Assembly (NCBI GenBank): GCA_016303065.1 | Contig: JAEDMJ010000067.1 | Location: 1-8,283 of the forward strand | DNA length: 8,283 nt | Direction: 5' to 3' | Source: Clostridiales bacterium | GTDB lineage: Bacteria; Bacillota; Clostridia; Oscillospirales; QAMX01 | Shown here: positions 1 through 4,813 of the stretch, in pieces | How positions within the stretch are numbered: position 1 is the stretch's first letter | How the letters are laid out: each line of letters opens with the position of its first letter | The notes under the pieces: model-generated | The model's input: only the letters and a program-made list of their open reading frames with translations | What the model was told of the DNA's origin: nothing | Databases searched by the model: none | Position numbers and translations under genes: made by a program

Positions 1-1348
1 GGTCTATTCCCAGGGCGCGAAGCTTGTCAACGAATCGATCGAAAACGGAAAGATCTTTGCCTCCGACGCATGGCGCGATGTGACGTCCGTTGCGGACAGC
101 GGAACGCTTCACTTCCTCGGACTTCTGTCCGACGGCAACGTCCACTCCAATATCGGCCATCTCTTTGCCATGCTTGCCCGTGCCAAGGCCGACGGCGTAA
201 AGCGCGTCAGAGTGCACATTCTTCTTGACGGAAGAGACGTTCCCGCCACAAGCGCTTTGACGTATGTGGACATGCTGGAAGAAAAGCTCTCCGAGCTCAG
301 GGACGAAAGCTTTGACGCCTGCATCGCCTCGGGCGGCGGCAGAATGAAGGTCACAATGGACCGTTACTGCGCCAATTGGGACATGGTCCGCATCGGCTGG
401 GACACGCACGTCAAGGGCATCGGCCGCGGATTTGCCAGCGCGAAGGAGGCCATCGAGACTTACCGGGAGGAGCTGGGCTGCATCGACCAGGATCTTCCCG
501 CGTTTGTCATCACCGACGAGAACGGCCCGGTCGGAACCGTCAGGGACGGGGACTCCGTCGTTTTGTTCAACTTCCGCGGCGACCGTGCGCTTGAGATCAG
601 CATGGCCTTTGAGAATGAAGAGTTCACCGGCTTTGACCGCGGTCCCAGACCCAACGTCATCTACGCCGGAATGCTCCAGTACGACGGCGATCTCAAGCTT
701 CCGGCAAGATTTCTCGTGAACCCGCCGGACATCCGCAACACGCTTTCCGAAGTGCTTATTGCCAACGGTCTGAGCCAGTACGCCGTCAGCGAGACACAGA
801 AATTCGGACACGTCACATATTTCTGGAACGGCAACAGAAGCGGAAAATTCGACGAAAACCTTGAGACGTTCAAGGAGATCCCCTCCGACAATGTCAGCTT
901 TGACGAGCGCCCGTGGATGAAGTGCGCCGAAATTACGGATGACGTCATCGCCGCCATCGAAAGCGGAAAATATGATTTCATCCGCTGCAATTTCCCCAAC
1001 GGCGACATGGTCGGACATACCGGCAACCTCGACGCGGTCATCACTTCCATGAGCGCGCTGGATCTTATGCTGGCGCGTCTGGTCAAGGTCTGTGAGGAAA
1101 AGGGCGTCACCCTCGTGGTCACAGCCGACCACGGCAACGCCGACGAGATGCTTGAAGTCAACAAGAAGGGAAAAGTTGAGATCCGCACGGCTCATTCGCT
1201 CAACCCGGTTCCGTTCATCATCTGCGACAGGGAGAGAGACATCCGCTTTGGCGAAGGTCCCTTCGGTCTGGCAAACGTTGCCCCGACCGTTGCGGCGCTG
1301 TTCGGCATAGAGGCTCCCGACTGTTGGGAAAAGAGCATTATCTGCTGA
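1..1348 (+). CDS. gpmI: 2,3-bisphosphoglycerate-independent phosphoglycerate mutase, 5' end cut by window edge
   Basis: This enzyme interconverts 3- and 2-phosphoglycerate in cytosolic lower glycolysis, using two Mn ions and a phosphoserine. The reading frame is open from base 2, giving 448 residues and a TGA stop. The GTG at 80 is internal, not a start. Visible family motifs are SDGNVHSN with its His at 143, HILLDGRD at 215-241, NFRGDRA near 569-589, the lysine of SETQKFGH at 800, NGDMVGH (metal Asp 1004, His 1016), TADHGN (Asp 1127, His 1130) and TAHS (His 1193). The N-terminal metal Asp and the catalytic Ser lie upstream of the window. The GGGRMKVTMDRY stretch and SETQKFGHVTYFWNGNRSGKF-like region match the longer (about 550-residue) class also found in plants and trypanosomatids, rather than the roughly 510-residue Bacillus class. 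All downstream active-site residues are intact, so the gene looks functional. Its upstream operon partners cannot be seen. Confidence 0.96.
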   Translation, partial: VYSQGAKLVNESIENGKIFASDAWRDVTSVADSGTLHFLGLLSDGNVHSNIGHLFAMLARAKADGVKRVRVHILLDGRDVPATSALTYVDMLEEKLSELRDESFDACIASGGGRMKVTMDRYCANWDMVRIGWDTHVKGIGRGFASAKEAIETYREELGCIDQDLPAFVITDENGPVGTVRDGDSVVLFNFRGDRALEISMAFENEEFTGFDRGPRPNVIYAGMLQYDGDLKLPARFLVNPPDIRNTLSEVLIANGLSQYAVSETQKFGHVTYFWNGNRSGKFDENLETFKEIPSDNVSFDERPWMKCAEITDDVIAAIESGKYDFIRCNFPNGDMVGHTGNLDAVITSMSALDLMLARLVKVCEEKGVTLVVTADHGNADEMLEVNKKGKVEIRTAHSLNPVPFIICDRERDIRFGEGPFGLANVAPTVAALFGIEAPDCWEKSIIC

Positions 1349-1360
1349 AAAAATGACTCG

Positions 1361-1412
1361 GAACGGACGTTTCAGCCGCATGACGGGGCGGAACGTCCGT
1401 TCTGTTTTTTTT
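1361..1412 (+). terminator. Rho-independent terminator of gpmI
   Basis: A perfect 11-bp inverted repeat (1361-1371 with 1392-1402, extendable by a G-T and a C-G pair) is followed by a run of eight T at 1405-1412. It begins 12 bases after the gpmI stop. It separates gpmI from nagA, so nagA probably has its own promoter or relies on read-through. Confidence 0.9.
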
Positions 1413-1448
1413 GAAAACGGCGGAAAATCCCTGTTTTGGCGCCGGTAT

Positions 1449-1455
1449 AAGGAGG
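1449..1455 (+). promoter_or_regulatory. Ribosome binding site of nagA
   Basis: AAGGAGG lies eight bases before the ATG at 1464. It is a near-perfect Shine-Dalgarno sequence and fixes the nagA start there. The frame is open back to 1353, but that stretch is the gpmI terminator and not coding. Confidence 0.9.
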
Positions 1456-1463
1456 AAGGGACG

Positions 1464-2654
1464 ATGAAAAAACTCATTTTCAATGGAAAAGTCATAACAC
1501 CGTGGAGAGTGATCGAAAACGGCTGGGTGCTTTGGGACGGCGGGAAAATAACCGATGTGGGCAAGGGCGCCGTCGGAGACATCGATGCCGAGAAAACGGA
1601 TGCCTGCGGAGACTTTGTCGCACCGGGGTTTATCGATATCCACACTCACGGCGGAGGCGGACACGATTTTATGGACGCCGAGCCGGAGGGATTTCTCGCG
1701 GCGGCGCGGGCTCACCTTGAACACGGCACGACGACGTTTGTCCCCACGACGGTCAGCTCCACAAACGCGTCGCTTTTGCCCGTGCTTTCGGCGTTTGACA
1801 AAGCGCTTCAAATGGATGAAAAGGGTCTGAACCGCGGGGCGAACCTTTGGGGGCTGCACCTGGAGGGGCCGTATTTCAACCTTGAAAACCGCGGAGCAAT
1901 GGACCCCAGATATGTGAGAAATCCTGATATGGCCGAGGTGGAAGAAACCCTCGGCGCGTCGGAGCACATCGTCCGGTGGAGCGTTGCGCCGGAGCTTCCG
2001 GGGGCGATGGAAATGGGCCGGATGCTTCGGGAGCGGGGGATCATTCCATCCATAGGCCACACAATGGCGGTGTACGACGATGTCGTGCGGGCCGTTGAAA
2101 ACGGATATTCCCTCTGCACCCACCTCTATTCGGCGATGTCGGGCGTAATGCGCATAAACGCGTTCCGACATGCCGGGGTCATTGAATCCGCGTTTTTGAT
2201 TGACGGGCTTGACGTGGAGATAATTGCGGACGGGTGCCATCTTCCGCAGAGTCTTTTGCGGCTCATCCTAAAATCAAAGGGCCCGGCGCACATTGCGCTT
2301 GTGACCGATTCCATGCGCGCCGCGGGAGAAAACGTGACCGAAAGCGTTCTCGGAAGCCGCGAAGGCGGACTTAGCGTCATCGTGGAGGACGGCGTCGCAA
2401 AGCTTCCGGACAGAACCGCTTTCGCCGGAAGCGTTGCAACAGCCGACAGACTCATCCGGGTCATGCGGGATACTGCGGGCGCTCCGGTCGAAGACGCCGT
2501 GAGGATGATGACGGAGACTCCGGCACGGATTATGGGCATGAAGCAGAAGGGACGCATTGCTCCGGGCTTTGACGCCGATCTCGTGCGCTTTGACGAAAAC
2601 ATAAAAATCAAATCCGTCATAAAAGGCGGCAAAACCGAGTTTTCGGCAGAGTGA
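1464..2654 (+). CDS. nagA: N-acetylglucosamine-6-phosphate deacetylase
   Basis: This cytosolic amidohydrolase removes acetate from GlcNAc-6-P to give glucosamine-6-P, for amino-sugar catabolism or peptidoglycan recycling. The 396-residue product has the usual family length. Motifs in order are PGFIDIHTHGGGG (metal-type His60 and His62), LHLEGPYFN (metal Glu134), SIGHT (His199), CTHLYSAM (His220), DGCH (substrate-binding-type His259), and ALVTDSM with the presumed catalytic Asp282. A small beta-sandwich made from both ends (residues about 1-53 and 365-396, including GRIAPGFDADLV) completes the amidohydrolase fold. The HxH form at 60-62 is that of Gram-positive enzymes, whereas E. coli has Q-N there. 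No nagB, nagK or transporter is visible next to it. It sits between two terminators, so it is probably monocistronic. I could not find a clear promoter in the short gap upstream. Confidence 0.96.
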   Translation: MKKLIFNGKVITPWRVIENGWVLWDGGKITDVGKGAVGDIDAEKTDACGDFVAPGFIDIHTHGGGGHDFMDAEPEGFLAAARAHLEHGTTTFVPTTVSSTNASLLPVLSAFDKALQMDEKGLNRGANLWGLHLEGPYFNLENRGAMDPRYVRNPDMAEVEETLGASEHIVRWSVAPELPGAMEMGRMLRERGIIPSIGHTMAVYDDVVRAVENGYSLCTHLYSAMSGVMRINAFRHAGVIESAFLIDGLDVEIIADGCHLPQSLLRLILKSKGPAHIALVTDSMRAAGENVTESVLGSREGGLSVIVEDGVAKLPDRTAFAGSVATADRLIRVMRDTAGAPVEDAVRMMTETPARIMGMKQKGRIAPGFDADLVRFDENIKIKSVIKGGKTEFSAE

Positions 2655-2685
2655 CTCCGGAAACCCTCGCAGAGAAAAATGAGAA

Positions 2686-2739
2686 AAACAAACGATATCC
2701 GTCCGCTTTCTCCGGAAAACGGACGGATATCGTTTGTTT
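2686..2739. terminator. Bidirectional terminator between convergent nagA and the HAD gene
   Basis: A perfect 20-bp inverted repeat (2686-2705 with 2720-2739) encloses a 14-base loop. On the plus strand it is followed only by mixed T/G sequence. On the minus strand it is followed by a T-rich stretch (complement of 2670-2687) with two T5 groups. It lies 31 bases after the nagA stop and faces the end of the HAD gene, so it can close both transcripts. Confidence 0.82.
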
Positions 2740-2800
2740 GTGTTCAAAACCGCGGGATGTGCGCCGTGGGCTGATTTTTGAATGTAATGTGAAAACACTT

Positions 2801-2830
2801 TACAAAAAAGAGTTTTGGTAAAGCAAAACT
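2801..2830 (-). terminator. Weak terminator at the end of the HAD gene
   Basis: On the minus strand a 7-bp AT-rich stem (2824-2830 with 2811-2817) is followed by C and a T6 run (complement of 2803-2809). The stem overlaps the TAG stop at 2831-2829. Stem strength is low, so the long hairpin at 2686-2739 probably acts as the main stop. Confidence 0.45.
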
Positions 2831-3692
2831 ACTTTATATTGCCGGCGGCGGGAACGGTAAAATACCGCTCGATCGTGGATACTACGCCGCCGTCGAGGTT
2901 TGAGGGGACAGTCTCGTCGGCGGTGCGGAGAATGGCGGGGGCAGCGTTTGCCGGGGCAAAGCTGCGGTCGGCCTCTTTGAACATATCGGCGTCGTTTTCG
3001 CTGTCTCCGAAGACAAAGAGCCTGTCCGCGCCGCAGAACTTCATCGCTTCTTTTGCGGCGCAGCCCTTCCCTCCGCCCCGGGCGTAGAGCTCCAGAAAAT
3101 ACATATTTGAGAATCTTGTGCTGGCGTAAAACACCGTGCGGACGCCTTCGATGCCCATACAGCGGAGGCGGATGGGTTCAAGCGCTTCCCTTGGGGCGAA
3201 ATAGGAAAGCGAAACGGTGTTGGGATCGGGCGAATCTCCGGCGGGCGCGAAAATGCAGGGGGGTTCGGAGCTCGGCTCGTAGACGAGGGGTCTGGCGCTG
3301 CCGTCGGGGTCAAGAGTCGGAATGTAATAAGTGGTGAGAGTTCCTTTGTTCATGTCGCAGGCCTGGAAATGGGGGGCGACGGAGAAGTCCATAACGGTGT
3401 CCCAGACTTTTTTCAGCGGTTCGGCGCCGATTGGCCAGGCGCGTGCCGGTTTGTCCTCGTTCATGTCCCAAAGCACGGAACCGTTGAGGCAGATTGCGGG
3501 GGTCGAAAGCAAAAGCCCGCTTCCCTTCAGGGCTTCGGCGGCGCTTCTCGGATGGCGTCCGGTTGCGACCGTGAAAAGCGCTCCGTTTTCGATCAGTTTT
3601 CGGAGCCGCGCGGCATATTCGGGAGGAACGAGACAATGACGGTCCAGCAGAGTTCCGTCGAGATCGGTTGCAAAGAGAATCCTGGAGTTCAA
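2829..3692 (-). CDS. Cof-type HAD-IIB family hydrolase (probable sugar-phosphate or small-phosphoester phosphatase)
   Basis: This is a cytosolic Mg-dependent phosphatase of the haloacid dehalogenase superfamily, subfamily IIB. Motif I is DLDGTLLD (nucleophile Asp10, acid/base Asp12). Motif II is TVATGRH (Thr44), motif III is Lys209 in GGGKG, and motif IV is FGDSENDADM (Asp230, Asn233, Asp234). The cap lies between motifs II and III, about residues 80-195. The 287-residue length is normal for the family. I chose TTG at 3692 as start because it directly precedes NSRILFATDLDG and has AAAGGGG ten bases upstream. No ATG or GTG is available between the regulator's stop and motif I. The frame extends to 3890, but that part lies inside the regulator gene and encodes no family sequence. 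It follows the XRE gene by 29 bases, so it is very likely co-transcribed. Substrate cannot be told from sequence. Confidence 0.9.
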   Translation of the reverse strand: MNSRILFATDLDGTLLDRHCLVPPEYAARLRKLIENGALFTVATGRHPRSAAEALKGSGLLLSTPAICLNGSVLWDMNEDKPARAWPIGAEPLKKVWDTVMDFSVAPHFQACDMNKGTLTTYYIPTLDPDGSARPLVYEPSSEPPCIFAPAGDSPDPNTVSLSYFAPREALEPIRLRCMGIEGVRTVFYASTRFSNMYFLELYARGGGKGCAAKEAMKFCGADRLFVFGDSENDADMFKEADRSFAPANAAPAILRTADETVPSNLDGGVVSTIERYFTVPAAGNIK

Positions 3693-3721
3693 TTTAAGTC
3701 TACCCCTTTGATGACAGTTTT

Positions 3722-4378
3722 TCAAAGGTCGGATGAAAAATCGCAGCTGCTGAGCTGTTGGGCGGCTTCTTCGGTTTCGGCTATGATTGCCGAAAGGTCC
3801 CGCCAGCCGTTTATTTGTTCGAGGCGAAACGTGCCGGATGCGGAGTCGGAGGGGGAGCGGAGCGTTTGTTCGGAAAGCTTTTCCTCGCATATGGCGATGA
3901 GCGCCGACGAAAGCGCGGCCGACTTGTTGTCGCTGAGCTTAAAATGTCCGTGAATTCTTTCCGAACCAAAGCTTACAAGCCTTGTCAGGCGGTATATGAA
4001 AAGCTTCATATAGGTCATTGATAAAGAAAGCAGCTTTTCGTTCTCGGTTAAGGCGAGATGCTCTGCAAGTGTGGAGATCGCTCCGGTTATACGGTTTATT
4101 TCGGAATAGGGGTATTCCTCCGGCTGTTCGGCTTCATATTCTTCCGGGAGATAGGCGATTCCGCGGCGGTCGTTGGTGCGTCCGAGAAGATAGTCGACGG
4201 AGCACTCATAGTAATCTGCCGCGCGCAGCACAAAGTCAAAGCCGGGTTCGCGTATGCCGTTTTCGTAGTGGGAAAGCAGTGCCTGGGACAGACCGAGGTC
4301 GGCTGCGGCCTTTTTCTGGCTCACGGACTTGTCTTTTCTCAGGGCGGCAAGGTTTCGTGAAAAGCTTGCGTTTACCAT
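3722..4378 (-). CDS. XRE-family helix-turn-helix transcriptional regulator
   Basis: A 218-residue protein with an N-terminal Cro/C1-type HTH domain (about residues 5-66). The pattern SQKKAAADLGLSQALLSHYE (20-39) is the helix-turn-helix core, and REPGFDFVLRAADYYECSVDYLLGR (43-67) is the typical closing part of the fold. Residues 70-218 are mostly helical by composition and resemble no sensor domain I recognise; they may serve dimerisation or ligand sensing. The ATG at 4378 has GAGAGG eight bases upstream and directly precedes the HTH fold. It is the middle gene of a three-gene unit, 24 bases after the 91-aa gene and 29 bases before the HAD gene. Autoregulation of the promoter at 4728-4756, and perhaps of the divergent U32 promoter, is a reasonable guess, but no clear palindromic operator is visible. 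Confidence 0.88.
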   Translation of the reverse strand: MVNASFSRNLAALRKDKSVSQKKAAADLGLSQALLSHYENGIREPGFDFVLRAADYYECSVDYLLGRTNDRRGIAYLPEEYEAEQPEEYPYSEINRITGAISTLAEHLALTENEKLLSLSMTYMKLFIYRLTRLVSFGSERIHGHFKLSDNKSAALSSALIAICEEKLSEQTLRSPSDSASGTFRLEQINGWRDLSAIIAETEEAAQQLSSCDFSSDL

Positions 4379-4402
4379 TTTTTGTTCCTCTCCCCGATTG
4401 GC

Positions 4403-4678
4403 TCACTCATCCATGTCGTCGATGATCTCGCTTCTGAAAGCTGCGGACAGAGAAAAAAGAGTGTTGACGAATTCTTCCATATAGGGGCGGAGATATGAGT
4501 CGGTGGATTTCAGCAGTGCGCTGAGCCGTTCTTCCTCGCCGGCGGAGGAAGCTGCGGAAACGCCGTTTTTGACCCCGTATTCGGCCAGCGCAGAGGCTGT
4601 CAGCATATAGTCTTTAAATGCCTGCGCAAGCGAACGCTCGCCCTCGGAAAGATGCTGAAGCAGCTCTTCAAGTTCCAT
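4403..4678 (-). CDS. Small acidic helical protein of unknown function (91 aa)
   Basis: I do not recognise this protein. From ATG at 4678 it has 91 residues and is rich in Glu, Leu, Ala and Ser, with no Cys, signal peptide or membrane segment. It is probably all helical: a helix around residues 1-32, a Gly/Ser/Ala linker near 34-46, then a second helical half ending in an acidic IIDDMDE tail. The frame extends to a TTG at 4711, but that lies only about ten bases from the predicted transcription start. The ATG is preceded by AAAGGG with an 11-base spacer, so I prefer it. It is the first gene of the unit with the XRE regulator and HAD hydrolase. The shared promoter and tight spacing support it as real. 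Possible roles include a small partner or co-regulator of the XRE protein, which is inference only. Confidence 0.7.
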   Translation of the reverse strand: MELEELLQHLSEGERSLAQAFKDYMLTASALAEYGVKNGVSAASSAGEEERLSALLKSTDSYLRPYMEEFVNTLFSLSAAFRSEIIDDMDE

Positions 4679-4727
4679 TTTTTGATGCACCCTTTCATTT
4701 TTTGACAGCAAACGCTATGGTGCGTAT

Positions 4728-4756
4728 ATTATAACTCAAAATGCGGTTCATTACAA
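4728..4756 (-). promoter_or_regulatory. Sigma-A-type promoter of the 91-aa/XRE/HAD unit
   Basis: On the minus strand there is TTGTAA (complement of 4751-4756), a 17-base spacer, and a consensus TATAAT (complement of 4728-4733). Transcription should start near 4720-4722, about 43 bases before the ATG at 4678. Confidence 0.82.
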
Positions 4757-4764
4757 GAGCGGGC

Positions 4765-4793
4765 TTGAAACTGCGGACGGTTTGAGGTAAAAT
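4765..4793 (+). promoter_or_regulatory. Sigma-A-type promoter of the U32 gene
   Basis: TTGAAA (4765-4770), a 17-base spacer and TAAAAT (4788-4793) form a good promoter. The predicted start point falls near 4800-4802, giving a leader of only about 12-14 bases before the ATG at 4814. Its -35 box is eight bases from the -35 box of the divergent promoter, so one bound protein could affect both. Confidence 0.78.
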
Positions 4794-4813
4794 ATATCCG
4801 GGTGATTGACAGA

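Noticed and set aside
1411..1451. Possible nagA promoter (TTGAAA at 1411 and TATAAG at 1446)
   Set aside because: The spacer would be 29 bases, far beyond 16-18, and TTGAAA overlaps the T run of the gpmI terminator. No better pair was found.
1338..2240. 300-codon open frame on the minus strand across nagA
   Set aside because: It lies wholly antisense to a well-supported nagA, has a basic low-complexity translation rich in Arg/His, no ribosome binding site and no family motif. It arises from the GC-rich codon pattern of nagA.
2784..2803. Imperfect 8-bp hairpin with an A4 loop
   Set aside because: Seven of eight positions pair but it is AT-rich, lies beside the HAD terminator, and has no T run on either side that would give it a role.
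3693..3890. 66-residue N-terminal extension of the HAD gene
   Set aside because: It overlaps the 3' end of the XRE gene in another frame and encodes Arg/Pro-rich sequence unlike any HAD N-terminus. The TTG at 3692 with its own ribosome binding site explains the gene.
4679..4711. Longer version of the 91-aa protein from TTG at 4711
   Set aside because: The predicted transcription start is near 4721, leaving no room for a ribosome binding site; the ATG at 4678 has AAAGGG upstream.
4746..4784. Short repeats (TTCA/TGAA and two TGCGG copies) between the divergent promoters as an XRE operator
   Set aside because: Arms of four or five bases with mismatches are expected by chance in this length; no symmetric site convincing enough to annotate.
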